From: Amia ocellicauda
Lineage: Eukaryota; Chordata; Actinopteri; Amiiformes; Amiidae
Direction: 5' to 3'
NCBI RefSeq assembly: GCF_036373705.1
Contig: NC_089869.1
Coordinates: 7,729,676-7,793,675 of the forward strand
Length of the DNA stretch: 64,000 nt
Positions 1 to 14,200 of the stretch are shown here, piece after piece (position 1 is the stretch's first letter; the number at the start of each line of letters is the position of its first letter). Below the pieces are notes generated by a model that was not told the origin of the DNA, did no database searches, and worked only from the letters and a program-made list of their open reading frames with translations. Made by a program: the position numbers and the translations under genes.

Positions 1-1519
1 CATTTCGATATGTAAATTGGTCAGGGTCATGGCCATGATGCATCTGGTTCAAATGACGTCTTGGAGAAGTGGTATGAATAATAAGAAAAATCTCGACAAT
101 CATGTCAATTATAGGTTGTGTAAAAATATCTATAAAATACATTATTTTAAATCTAATTGATTAGTTTTTGTGACCTCATTGGTCTTTTTTTAATTTAAAC
201 ACAGTGGGTTATTGTACATTTTGATGAAAAAATTACTTGAGTTGCTGCGGGGAAGACAAATCTGGTGCTTTGTAGTTTTTCCATGTCTTCTATTATCCAG
301 GAAGTTATGGCACATCCTGAAACCCTGAAAGAGCGCCCATGCCAGAGTTTCTCATCTGTCATTGTTTGGTAAAGTTTACATTTTAAAGTTTTGAAAGTTG
401 TTTATATTTTAGTATCAAACTGGAAAGGTGCTAAACATCTTATTTATACCCCATAGCAAACACGTAAAGATACATACAGCCATAATTTTTAGTTAATCTA
501 ATTTAGTTGTTAATTAATGAATTGCTTTTAATCTGCCACATTTGGTTTTATTCACATTAAAGTGAATTGGTATTTTATACATCCATCACATACCTCATTT
601 TAAGCAGGAATTAAAGATAAAATCTAATTTGACATTTCATGTGAGGGTTAAAATATAACCCTGGATTTAACCTGAGTTACTGTTGGTGCGATTGGCCCCA
701 AAGTATTAAATAAAAGAAGATGCCAACTTACAGCCTTCACAGTGGTTGAAAACAAATTATAAATGCTTGTCAACCTGAGAGAAATCCAGTAAAGAACAGC
801 TGAGATTGTTTTAAAATCTTTTATTTTGCCAGACACAGAGTTAACATGCACTGAGTCTTGACCCCTTCCAGCAGAAAACATTAAGCTCAGCTGCAGTAAA
901 CTCCTCTATTTCTTATGAAGCTGAACCTGTCAGTCATATATTAAAATATCATGAACAACCATTTAAAAGAACTAGCTTAAATCATCCAAAATCCAAAGAA
1001 AAATCTAAACTTGTTTATCAGTTGTAAAGGAAGTTGTTATAAAAGGACAATGTTATGGCATCGGCTTTCATAAGCATTTCACCTTTTCTCCAATGCGTTT
1101 ATATCATTCGAAATTACACTACAATTCCCTTAGGTATCATGCAGCACAGATTTTTTTCTTTTTTCTTTTTCTTATTTAGAAGTTAAATCTATACCTCCAG
1201 GGATGTTCTCGGGCTAACAAAATCTTGTCCATCCCATTTTGTTTGTCTTTAAATATAAATGAAGCAACAAGAAAAATTAGGTTAATACTAATAAAATGGT
1301 CTAACAAAGGCAAGCTTTTCATCTTCATTTTCCCTTCATGTCATTTCTGGAGTATCTTAGCATTATAGTTCTTTATAATAAACATGTCCTTTACGTGAAT
1401 AGAAAAACAGGATATTCCAATGAAAAAAAAAGAAATAAAAACGCATTCGTAGATCACGGCAGTCAGATTGCATGTAAACAGCAGTGGACCATACTGAATT
1501 ATGGTTGACAAACAGGCGT
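1..1519. other. 3' flank of nrap, no gene seen
   Basis: AT-rich DNA downstream of the nrap stop codon. I see no exon with flanking splice sites and no recognisable protein. The nrap 3' UTR must begin here and run leftwards on the minus strand. A minus-strand AATAAA-type signal is present near 820-825, but it is about 700 bases from the stop codon and is only one possible polyadenylation signal. In human the next gene in this direction is HABP2; nothing like it is visible. Confidence 0.6.
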
Positions 1520-2203
1520 CTACAGGGTTTTCTTAATAGTCTTCACTATCTTCCGTTTGACTTGAAGGACCTCTGATGCGTCAGGGTTGACTCCCGGGTG
1601 CTGAATCTCTTCCCTCGTCTCCACAATCTGTGCTGTGTTCTGTAGAGACAAATTGTCACTCACAAACCTTACTCCTGCTGTAACTCCAGGTCTCTTTAAC
1701 AAACAAATCTGTCTGCTAAATACATTCCTATCCTGGGTTTCTTTGTTCTTTTCCTGTGGATGTTTGCCTGTGCTGATCAGTGCTGCAGAAGATCTAAGGT
1801 TTTTTCTTCCAAGTAACTTGGTTACTTTATAATACAAATATACAAAAGAAACACCTACAAATAATAAAAAAATATATATTTTATAAAGGTGGGATTTCCT
1901 ACTCGACTTTCCTTTCAAAGAAAATGACAACAAAAGGTACATAGCTTGGTGGACTTGGTTGAAAGTTTCATCCAACCCTTATTTGATGTCCCTCTCGCAC
2001 TTTCGTGGCATTCTTGTAATTGTTCTGGTTTAAGGAGGTCTGTCTCTCACCATCATTTGCTGATACAGAGCCGCCGCCACTTCTGGGTCCATCCCCTCCC
2101 CGTATCCCAGTTCGGCCGCCCGCCTGGCCATTTCCACCTTGTGGGAGCCCGGGGGCGTCCAGCCAATCCCCCGAAGCCAGTTCAGGTCGGATTTATAATT
2201 CAC
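1520..2203 (-). CDS. nrap: nrap exons 42-43: final module and C-terminal tail
   Basis: Exon 42 (2051-2203) has the last module with [12 protein letters not shown] and ends ..LYQQMM at a GTGAGA donor. Exon 43 (1520-1639) starts [11 protein letters not shown], carries [14 protein letters not shown] and stops at TAG 1520-1522. Both are in phase 0. The VNPDA-x-E-x-L-x-VK tail agrees with the end of human NRAP, which decides this splice. If the donor at 2050 is not used, the frame runs on six codons (VRDRPP) to a TAA at 2030, a possible intron-retention end. Confidence 0.9.
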
Positions 2204-5200
2204 CTGCGACAAAACGGCAAAAACCTTGAACTTGATATTCAGGGGTGGATATACATATGATGTTGATCTGTGTTTTTCTGCACCAATGTGAGTGAGTGTG
2301 TATTTTTTCTATTCTATACAGAAAGCTGTTAATCATGGTGGATTTTGTTTGTTTCTGCTCCATAGTTTGCATGAGTATTTTCTTGGTGACAATAAGGAAC
2401 CGAAATAAAGGCTTGAACATTGTAAGTGCACTTCATATGTCTATCTCCACAAAAACTTACGTCGCTCTGGAGTTTGTAGGCCTGCTTGGCGTGCTTCATG
2501 TTGAGCTGCTCTGGGTCACACGTGTAGTGGTGTAAGTGCTGTCTGTAGCTCAGGTTGCTAGCCTGCTCCTGGCTCCTCTTGGCCTGGATGAAGCCGGGCT
2601 GGTCCGTGTGGATCTTGTACTGAGACCTGCCCTGCTCAGACAGCTTCTTGTACTCGTTGCTGCTCTGGAGCTTACCGACAGACAGGAAGTGCTTCATGCC
2701 GGGGTCGTCATCGACGCTGCGCAGCCCAATCTGGTGGCCCTTGTCTTTCACAAAGGCCTCCTTGTACTGGAACTAAAAACAGAAGGCAGGCATTTGGTAG
2801 GCAGTGCGTATTTACAAGTGATTAGTTTTGCCACAGACTACACACTCCTGGTTGTGTTCTCTTTAAACATAATGTAGTTCTGTCTGGATCTAAAAGGATG
2901 ATGTTCTCATAGGTGTCTGCTTATGTGTAGCACACAGAATGGGTTTAGATATTGGTTTAATATGGAGGATACTCACATCACTCGCAATATTTCTGGAAGC
3001 CTTCGCGGTTTGGAAAGGGATGGCATCCAGGCGGACGTCGCATCCAGCAGATCTGACCTGGTCGCCCGAGGCTTTGTAGACTTTCTGTAAGAGGACAGAG
3101 GAAGCGAAGACACATTACGGCTCTGTGTCAGAGGGCTGAAGCTGCTCCATAATCTGCTCATTGAAAGAGGATTGACAGAGAAAACTCACGTCGCTGATGT
3201 GCTGAGCGTTCAGACGGGCTCTGATGAAATCGGGGTGGTCAGGAGGTAAGCTGCATCTGTGTATGGACTCTGAATCGCCAGACTTGTAGAGCCTCTATAA
3301 AATGGGAGGAAAAGCATATAAGTGTCACTTTGATCAGAATTGAGGCCGAATTAAGTGTATTAGTACTGTATAAAGCTGTGAGTAATAGTTTGCAAACTAC
3401 TGGAGACTACTCATCCATTCTGTTGACTATTGGCTAATACAGATTTCCATATTCTTATAGATATTTATCACCTTCTCTGTATGTTTAATTTATAAAAAAA
3501 AAAAAATGTTTTGATCAAATTAAATGTTTTTCCACAAAGACCAGTATCTTATTCTTCCTCTACGCAGTCCTTGTTTTCAGGTGGAAATAAAGAGGTTTGG
3601 ACAGTCTCTGTCTTTGGAAGAACAGAAGAATTAATATATGGATGAACCCACCTCGCTGCATTGCAAATAGCTGTTCTTGGCATGGACAATATCTGGAGAG
3701 TCGGCAATGGCGGTGAACTTCAAACTGTCAGGCAGCTGCCGGTACCTTTTCTGGGAAGGAAGATAAGATTGGCAGGAGTTATAGTGGGGAAACTACTAGC
3801 ATTGCTATGGTAACTTCACCTCTAAATAAAATACTGAAATTATAATCAAATTCAACAGAATGGGTTAGGTTTAATACCGTTTCTGCATGACAGCTGCAGT
3901 ACTACAGTATGGAATCCATTTCTCTAGGTACTATGCTATAATATATGTTTTCATGTTATTGATGCGAATCTGAGTCTTCTGTTTTGCTTACCTCGCTGAG
4001 GAGCTCTCCTGCTCTCTTGGCCGTCTCTATCTGGGGAGTCCCGACTGCAATCCAGCCAACTCCCTTCATGAAGTTCAGGTCAGACTTGTACAGATTCTGG
4101 AAAGCAAAAGAAAAATAATGAGACCCACAGTTACTTATTATTGATAGCACATGCATTTTTTTTAATCTCACCCCAAGATTTATAGGCATGAGATCCATTA
4201 TGCTAGGCCACTATATGGATCATCAATAAAAAAAATGGTTTCTGAACTGAAAGTTGATATTATCTGCTTTGCATATTAAACTTTTGTTAACAAACATCAT
4301 TAATGAACCTGGTGCTTTCCTTTCCAAAATGGCTTGAGGCCAGCTGGGTCAAAACCTTCACAAAACAAACCAAAACCTAATCTTCAACACATTGACCGAC
4401 TGCAAATTCCAGTGAAGGCCAGGGGCCAGGGGCATTAGACAACATCTTTGAGGGAGGACTGAAGACGTTCTTCTTTTTTCTCAATGTTAACAGTCCGTCT
4501 CAGCTCCTACCTCGCTCTGCAGATTGTAGGCCTTCTTGGCCCACTGCACTTTCATGTCGTCGGGCAGCACTGTGTAGCTGTGGTCCCTGGTCTTGTAGTC
4601 CTGGTCGCTGGCTAGAGCCTGGGCCTTCTTGGCGTGCACCAGGTTGACCATGTCCAGGGGCAGGTTGAAGCGGGAGCTGAAGTCACGGAACTGCCTCTTG
4701 TACTGCTGCTCACTCTGCAGCTTGGCCATCTGCATGCAGTGCAGCAGCTTGGGGTCGTCCAGAATACTCCTGGCTCCGATGTGCTTGCCTTTCTCCAGGA
4801 TGAAGTTGTGTTTGTATTGGTACTAAAGATAAAACACATTCAAAGGTTATCAATTAAATACATCCAGAGAAATCATCGCCATTCATCTTTTGTACTTTTG
4901 AATCATTTTGAAACTGAAATTATAAGACAATCAAAACAGTATTTATGGAGTGCAGATACGAATTAAAGGCTGGTCCACTTACATCACTTGCTATATCTGA
5001 TGATGCTTTAGCCGTCTGGAACGGAATGGCATCCATGGTTAACTTGTAGCCCTGGGCCCTCAGATTTTTCCACGATTCTCTGTATTTTGTCTGGAGAAAT
5101 AAGAAATAACAGAAGCAAGTTGAGCAGCTTACAATACTCTCTTATGAGACTATATTCAATACGCACGTACACTACAACACTTTTGAAAATCCCAAGGCAA

Positions 5201-8200
5201 ATCAGATACCTCGCTGAAATTGGCGGCATTAATTTTCGCCTGGGTTAGCTCAGGTCGGCTGGCTGTTAAGGTGTAATGGTGCCTGGCGTTTTCTCCCGCT
5301 TCTTTGTACAGGCGCTGTCAAAATAAAACAAACACTCATAGTCTGGTTTTGACAAAAATACGAACATGATGTGGCAAGTGTGATGTCATGTGGCACCTTA
5401 CCTCATTGGTGATCTGGGAGCTGAATTTCGCGTGAACCATGTCAGGAGAATCTGTTACAGCTGTGTGCTTGAAGGAATATGGCAGCTGACGGTACTTTTT
5501 CTAAAATGAAAATAAATAAATAGTATTTAGGTTAAATAAATCCAAAATCCAAAGGTTTCATTTCTTCATATCTTCTAAATCAAGGAGATTTGTCTTGTCA
5601 AAAATGTGTTATTTCTTTAGTTAGGAAAATCAAAGCAATGATGTCATGTCATGCCATTTCATAATGAACTGTATTTGTGTGACCAACTTAATTGTAAGAT
5701 CATAGGTCATATATTGGACAGAATCCTTACGTCACTTATTAGTTCATTGGCTCGTTTGGATCCTTCAATCTGCACGGCGCCGGTGCTGATCCACGCCACA
5801 CCTCGCAGGAAATTCAGATCCGACCTGTAGAGTTTCTGTGAGAAAGCACATTCAGAAAATGCATGGATGACATAAACCAAAACTCAATAAGACAGTTCGG
5901 CGCAGACGACTTCCGGGAGAATTGGCCAGTTTTCCAAGAGCGAGCAAAATTAAAAACATTTTATACACCTTTCAGTGACCGCTTACGGAAACTCTAGAGT
6001 GATAGCGCATACCCAACCCGCCTGATGCCATGCTGTACTCTGGCTAGGGGCGACCTGGGTAGAGGATGCCAGAGTGACGGGTGTGTGTGATTTGTGAATG
6101 CAGTACCCGTGCGTCATTACCTCGCTCTGTAAGTCATAGGCCTTCTTTGCCCACTGGTGCTGCATGTTGTCAGGCAGGGAGGTGTAGTGGTGCAGCAGAT
6201 ACTTGTAGTCCTGGTCACTGATCAGGGACTGGGCTTTCTTGGCATGGGAGAGCTCCAACATATCCAGGGGCAGGTGGAAGTGAGTCCTGTTCTGAACCGA
6301 GTCTTTCTTGTAGTTAATCTGATGGGCAAACGAGACGTCAGAAACATCACAAAGTGCCAAAGCCCGAACAAGGTGACCCAACCAGCCTGTCAATGTAAGG
6401 TGTGTTATGTTATGAACACTTACAATGGATTCCATGTTCCATAACTTTCCATTCAATTTTGACACCTCCTGTGTTTGACTTGATCATGTCTACTTCTCAT
6501 GTAATAAATAAGTAATAAATGATAATAAATGTGTAATACTCACGTTGCTCTGTAGCTGATTTGCATGGACAGAGTGAGCAATCTTTATGTCGTCCTCCAG
6601 TCCTTTCAATCCAATCATATGTCCCTTCATTCTCTCAAATGCCTCTTTATACTTGTACTGGAAAGGGAGATGGAGAAAAATACCAAACTGACCAAACGCT
6701 TTGTGAGATATTCAACTGAAATTCTTGAACATCGCAGTCACTACCTACTGCACCAGCTCCGCGTTAGGGGCGTATGTATTTATTGTGACAATTGAATGTC
6801 AAAATTAATGAATACATTAATAAAGAAATCCACTCACATCACTGATGATGTCTCCTGATGCTTTGGCAGCCTGGAAAGGAATGGCATCTAAACGCAATTT
6901 GTAGCCAGCATCCCTGAGTTTAGTCCAAGACTGCTTATAACAGGTCTGTAGGAAAAACAAGATAACACAGTCAGGTCATCATTCTTGTCGATCAGTATCC
7001 ATCCATCACACCATGAATCCAATGCATGATGTAGTTCAACTTGATATACATTATTCGCACCTCATTCTTAAAATATATCTCCAAATACACTATGTTGCTT
7101 CGTTTACTTACAATGATGAATAGAAAAAGAAAGAAAAGGGTTCTGACACATGAGCCTGTTTGTATTTCCATGAATCTCGTATATATATGGTCCTGTTGTG
7201 ACACAGCACTGTTCTCACCTCACTGATGTTGGTGGCGTTGAGTCTGGCCTGGATGTGCTCCGGGAGGTCACTGGTCATGGTGTAATGGTGCTTCACGTTC
7301 TCCCCCTCCTCTTTGTACAGCCTCTGTATTCAGTGACAGGGTGTGAAACATGTCCTTCAATAGGTTCATTGTGTGTTTTTTAATTTCAAAAAGCAAAACA
7401 GAATTTGTAAAAATATTTCATTTTCAAATAATTTGCAACCCAGAGATTCCAAGGACGTCACTTTATAAATGAACCTACTTAATTAGAGTAATTCATTGAG
7501 CAGCTTCTTTTTGTACAAAAGATTTAACAAGGAGTTTAATTTCATGTGAGTATTCATAACTAAACCCACAATTTTCTCAGTTAAAAATGATGTAGACTTT
7601 GAAGACTCACATCCACAGCCTGGTTGTAGCTGATCTTGGCTTGAACCATTTCAGGAGTGTCTTTCACACTTGTGAACTTCAGCGCATATGGATGCTGACG
7701 ATACTTTTGCTGTAATAAGAATAATACAAAATATGCAAATACATTTTACACATACATTTAATAATTTTAATCATCACCTTTTATACATTTTTTAATTTTG
7801 TTGCAGTGTGTCTTGGATTAACATTGTGATATTTTAACCTTTGCATCAATAATCTAGTTGCATATTCTCAGATTAAAACTTCCTGGAAGCTGGTTTATTT
7901 TCGATCCAACAGCTGTACGGCCATTTCTTTTCAGATGTCGGAACAGCATGCAAAACTAATACATCTGCAAAAGAAACTTTATCCTGGCCCATATGACAAT
8001 CTATTTAAAGCTGTCTATTTAAATTCTTTCAGAACTAAGTGTACTAATCTTGATTCCCCTGTCTGGAACCTGTTTCATATATGTGGCTTTGGTTTGTTCT
8101 TTGTAAAATAAATAATTGATAAGAAAATATTTTACATGCATATTTTATAGAAAGTATATATCAAGTGTCAAGTAGCATATAGGGATATTTGTTTTCTAAA

Positions 8201-11200
8201 TTAAAATGCCATACATTTACCAATGATTTTATTTTTAAAAAGAAGAATCTTCATGGATCAAATAAGATTTATGACACAGTAATCCAGTCCCTATAAATAC
8301 AAATGCAAGGATGTAATAAGGTTTGCTTTTGTGAATGATGTCAGAGTTACCCATTAAACACGATAATTTCCTCTTAATTGCCATGTGCAGAATTTTAATT
8401 GGAGACGGCTGCCACTGGACAATATCCAAGTGACTGCTCTGTCGAGTGAATTAGGCAGTGTAAAACTCAGTGGTTAAGGTAAGTTCTGAATTTTGTACAA
8501 ATGGTTGAATTAGGTGAAGCAAATCTCTTTCAGAATATCATCTTCTCTGTCAAATCAACATCTTTGCCCTTATCTGTGCCTTTCAGATTATTCATTCACA
8601 GGATATGCATAGCCTTTTCATTTTTCACAGCCTCTCAAGAAAATAAAAGTTGAGCAGATAATGTGACTTACATCACTAATCAGATCTCCAGATTTCTTGG
8701 CCTGCTCCACATCTAAGGACCCGGCAGTAGCCCACCCAACCCCTCTCATCCAGTTCAAGTCAGACTTGTACTTGTTCTGTGGGTACAAGTTGAGAAAATT
8801 CACTTTTTTAATGAATTTGTTGTTATTGTCATTTGGCAATAGAAGTACTGGATAACAGAAATACATTTCATAATGTATAAACTTGCAGTGGGTTGAACTG
8901 AATTTAAAAATATAATTTACAACAATATAAATAAATAATAATTCTTTCATAACATTAAGTATAGTTGCAAATACATTTGGATGGAGGCATAAAGGTGACT
9001 TTTATTGAGGCTTATATTTAAATAGAAACTTTAGTACACCATCAGCAACCCTATTGAAAATAGACTTGAAACTAAGTGTTTTCTTACAGTTAACATCACT
9101 GACTAAAACTCAGTGTAAGAACCACACACAATATGCACGGAAGCCAAATTCCCATTCAGAGAAAAAGATATTTTAAATTGAATTATAGATATCTCAAACT
9201 AACTGTATTTCAAGATTCAAATAGGACAGGAAGTCAGGTAGAGATATCTTGACATGTATACTTACATCACTCTGTAATCCATACGCTTTCTTAGCCCATT
9301 CCACCTTCATGTCGGAGGGCAGGGTGGTGTAATGATGTAAGAAGGTCTTGTACCCGGTATCGGTCACCAAGTGTTGTGCCTTCTGGGCGTGCACCAAGTT
9401 GAGCATGTCTAGGGAGGCGCTGTGCTTGGTCTTGGAGTCCTCATACCCTCTCTTGTACTCCAGGTCACTCTGCAGCTTCGACACTTGTTTGGAATGGGCC
9501 ATCTGAGAATCCCCCTCCACGTTCTTCACTCCAATCATCTTGCCCTTTGTCTTCTGATACTCCTCTCTGTATTTAATCTGGTGGAAACAAGCACAGTGTG
9601 CACTTGCTTTCGTTTATTGGGGGCCAGAAACATATATATTTTTTATTTATGAACAACCTAAAAAAGTACAATATTTAAGACAACTTAAAAAAATAAAAAA
9701 GGTTTGATATAGCCTAGATATTTCGGTAACACTTTAAAATAAGGTGGTGTAATTCCTTGTGAATTAATATATGAATACCACAGGGAAAAAATAAACATAC
9801 ATCACTTGCAAGATCCCTTTTGGCTTTCGCAGTCAGGAATGACAATGCATCCATGCGCAACTCAAATCCTTTGTCTCTCTGCTTCTCCCAGCTGCTCCTA
9901 TACATTTTCTGAAAATACAGAACACAATATATGTAATAATAAAGAATGGTAAAAGAGCGCAAAACAGGCCTAATAAAAAAACCTTGCAGTACTTTGCCGT
10001 GATTAAGAAATCATTTTTTGAATGAGATCAAAAACACCAAACTGAACAAAGCACAAGAGTGGGCATCTTCATGAAATTAATTTGCAAAATATATCTCTTC
10101 AACTGAAAGACCGAATACTTGTCCTTACCTCACTGAGGTATTCTGCGTTCGCTTTGGCTTGCCTGAAGAGAGGCTCATCTTTGTTCATGGTGTACTGGTG
10201 AAGTGTTTGTGTGGTGCCAGCTTTGTACGCCAACTGAAAGTAAAATAATCCCAAATATAAACTGCTTTCAGAGAAGGCCTCACATTTTCAGACTGACATT
10301 CGGCCCGGTAAATGACAAAGAGGGGCTATATCATAAGATCATAAAAACACATTGTAAAGCAGTGCTCACCCCACTCTGAAGCTTCTGGCTTTTCTTGGCG
10401 TGTTTCATAAAGGGAGTCTCTGCCACTTGGGTGAACTTCACAGAGTCCACCGTCTGTCTGTACTTTTTCTGATCGGAAACGCAATAAGATTCAATGTTCC
10501 CTGTCTCTATACAGATACATTACAATAGCTGTTATTTTTTTCATCTCTCTTATCTTGCCAATGCAGTGTTTAAACTATTAAACACAAGTTATAAAAACAG
10601 AAATCCAGTATTACTTACCTCACTAACAAGATCCCGTGCTCTCTTGGCCTGTTTCACACCAAGACAGCCCTCGGTATCCCAACCCACTCCCTTCATCCAC
10701 GTGAGGTCAGCCCTGTACTTGTTCTAATTTCAGACAAAATGAGAAATGAGGGTCTACACGTTTAGTATATTCATGATGTCCTGTATTTGTTTGTACCATT
10801 TGTTGTAAGTAGACCAAAACCTGTTCATGACTATCCTTTGGTATGGACTTTTCCAATCTCGCCACTTGACTTCTCAGGAGGTGTTCAAGTGGACGTGTCT
10901 CTCACCTCACTCTGCAGGTTGTAGGCCTTCTTGGCCCATTTGACCCTGTTGTCGTCTGGCAGCACCGTGTACTCGTGGAGCCTCTTCCTGTAGTCCAGGT
11001 CACTGGCCAGGGCCTGTGCCTTCTTGGCATGGCTCAGATTGACCATGTCCAGAGGCAGGTGGAACTGAGACCGGGAATCTTTGGAGCCTTTCTTGTATGC
11101 AATCTGAGGACAGGGTCAAGACACATGAGGTAAATAAATAGAGAATTTAAAGATGTTTAATCATCATTAAGTCCCTGAAGAGTCCTATATATAAACAAAT

Positions 11201-14200
11201 TAGTAAAATGAATATATTAATGAATATGAAATTAAATTAATACCTCACTGTTCAACTTGGAGCATTGCAGTGAATGTAAGGTCCTGGAATCGCTCACATT
11301 GGCTCCCACTGCCTTGTCCTTGATTTTCATAAAGGCCTCTTTGTATTTAATCTGGTGATATTATCAAACAAGAAAACACGAAATTAGACAAGGTGATGGC
11401 AATCGACACATTATTAAATATTTTGCAGATTTCCCCCGCACAATCATTCAAAAGATGAATGCAGACTGCAGGGTCTTTTAAGCAGAAAAACAAATCTACT
11501 TACATCACTGGCTAAATCTGTGGAGGCTTTGGCTGCTAGTATAGACAGGTTACCAAAGCCTTGGTCACATGTTTTAGATTTTGTCTTCTCCCAGTTCTCC
11601 TTGTATTTGATCTGTCAAGAGACAAATCAAGATACTAAGAATACACATTTAGGAACAAATAAACACATAAGATACACCCTACAGTGTTTAACTGACCTGC
11701 ATAAGACAACAGGATCCAGTTCATTTTTAAAATACAAAATCTATACAGTATTAAATAAATTGATGCACCTTTTGTTGTATTTACATTGTTTAAGATGCTC
11801 AAAGAATCCCCATGTTGTTGTACCAAGTATAATTTTATATTTCACATTTTAAGAGCAATTTTGTCAGTTGTAAACTTTCACTTAGAGACATGTCCATTTA
11901 TGAATATGTAACCAGCCTAGTCCTTGTACACAAAAGTAGTCAAGTAGAACAAGCCTCGTGGATCAGCATATTACATTCCTAAAGGGGAAGGACTTATATT
12001 TAGCCTGGCAGTGGAACTGAAACAGTTTACAGAATAGCTCTTGGCTGAAGCTTTCTTTTTCACACTGAAAGTCTGGGTGACCATGACTAAACCAGTCACC
12101 GTGTCAAAAATTTAATTTCAACCTCTACTTGCACAACACGATGTAATGTTACGTTTTTTGCTCATCATAGCTGTGCTGGAGACCAGGCTATTTCCACATG
12201 GTGTTAACAGACGCTACTTTAAACAGAGGTGTGGAATCTCCTCCTATGACTTCTTATCTCTGCGAACTTGAGTCTTCCCAATGCTTACATCACTGAAGAG
12301 CTCTGCGTTGGCCTTGGCTTTCTTGATCTGAGGGAGATCCTGAGACAGCGTGTACTTGCTCTTGGTTTTCTCGTAGTCAGCCCTGTAATTTAGCTGAAGG
12401 GAAGGGAAAGCGTTGTAAGAAGAAATGAAAAAAGAGTAGGTGATATTAGTCAGATAGTCTTGTATTCCTGTTTTACTAGGATGGTGAAGATATACCAAAC
12501 ACACTGACTATTAGTTATTTGCATGCCCACCTCTTGGCCATTTAATTTGTTTATTTGTCTTGTTTGTATTTCTATAATCTGGGTGATCCAACAATAATTA
12601 CAGTTTAGTATTAAATAATATAGTTTAAATCAGTATTTGTATTCAGTTTCATATCTGAGTGGTTGAGAATCAGAAAGAAAAAGAAATCTTGGAAATGGTT
12701 TTCATCCAACACCTGATAGTTAGGATCTTTCTATGTGGACATCCTCTGTTCTCAACAACAAGTAGTAAACATCTTTTGTCTCTGTCCTCCCCTTTGTAAT
12801 CTGGGATAAAGACCTCGTTCTAGTGTCACAAGGCTATGTTCTGTTCAAGTCCAAAAATAGAGGTTGAGTATATGAAACTTTAAACCAGTTGGGACCGAAT
12901 GACGGTGACATCCTGGCATCCATTTGACTGGAGGGTCACTGAAATTCAAGTGCTTTCGACATGATTTGCTGCACAGCACAAGGCTTCTTTAATGTCTGAA
13001 ACCCTGAATTCGCAGCTTCCCCACAGGTCAAGAGTGACTTGGAAACAAATCTATTCAGTGGATTACTTTTTTTTTTTTTTTTTACTTACATTACTGAGCT
13101 GCTGAGCATTGATTCTGGCTTGCACTATATCAGGAGTGTCTGTGACAGAGCTGTACTTCAATTTGTCAACGTGCTGTCTGTAGTTCACCTGGAGTCAGGG
13201 AAGGATAGACAGAAACAAGATGTGAATCATGCTGCAACCACAATGCTTTTAGGTAAATCCTAGAAACTGCAGAGGAATCGCTAAAGAAACAATGAACGGG
13301 TTTGGAACGGTCAATACCTCTTTCTAACATTCGACCATAAGAGAGAGTAATAGTCAGCCAAAGTAAAGCATTGTCTCATGTCAATGCAATGCCTGCGTTA
13401 AAATGTAGAGAGAAATGTGATCTTACATCCTTCAGCGGCTCCAGTTTCCTTTGAGTCTCGTACGAAGGGGTCATGGTGGCGGGATAATTGTAGTCAGCGT
13501 GCTCGCTCTTCTCGTGCTCGTAATCTGATTTGTAGGCGATCTGGAAAAATCACAAACCGAAAATCGGCCAAATGGCAACCAATCCACACAAGTTCAACAA
13601 TGCTCCTCAATAGTCCTAGTTTGACTCATGTTAATCCAAAAATAGTAAATGCTTCAATATAAATTGTTTCATGAATGTAAACTATTTCCATTTTTAGGCC
13701 TATCGTACGAAACCAAACAAACGCATAACACAAAAGAATGTAGTTCAGTAGATAAATACAAGATGTTACTCTTACATTGCTTGCCAGGTTTTTGACTTTC
13801 ATGGCGTGCAGTGTCCTCTTGTCCATCCCAACTCCTTCATAATGGCCCTTCATCTGGTTCATATACTTATCCTTGTACTTGATCTGGCAAAGAGATCCCA
13901 CAATGCATCAGGCTTTCGCTGTTGTCTGAAATGGTCCCTTTGCATTGTTTTGCTTATTATACCTCCACTCCTGTCTACATTCTTAAATTGGATAACTTGA
14001 AGACCATTGTTAAGGGGCGTCAATTATTCAGCTTGTTACCAGATGAAATGTATCAAGTGTCAGGTGTTATTTTGACATGTATCATCACATTGGTGTTTTA
14101 AAGGTGTTGTTCTGCCATTTCCTTTATTTGGGTGTGTGAGGTGATTAGTCTATGTCAGAGTGAAAAAAACAACAGAGGAGATGCAGGAGAGGTGAGCTAC

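Noticed and set aside
1-1519. Looked for the neighbouring habp2 gene next to nrap
   Set aside because: No serine-protease, kringle or EGF-type exon was visible on either strand.
1640-1975. A minus-strand open frame with a hydrophobic stretch near 1800-1890 that looks like a membrane segment joined to the nrap C-terminus
   Set aside because: An acceptor at 1640-1641 places the real last exon at 1520-1639; the hydrophobic part is intron read through, has no start codon other than TTG, and has no counterpart in NRAP.
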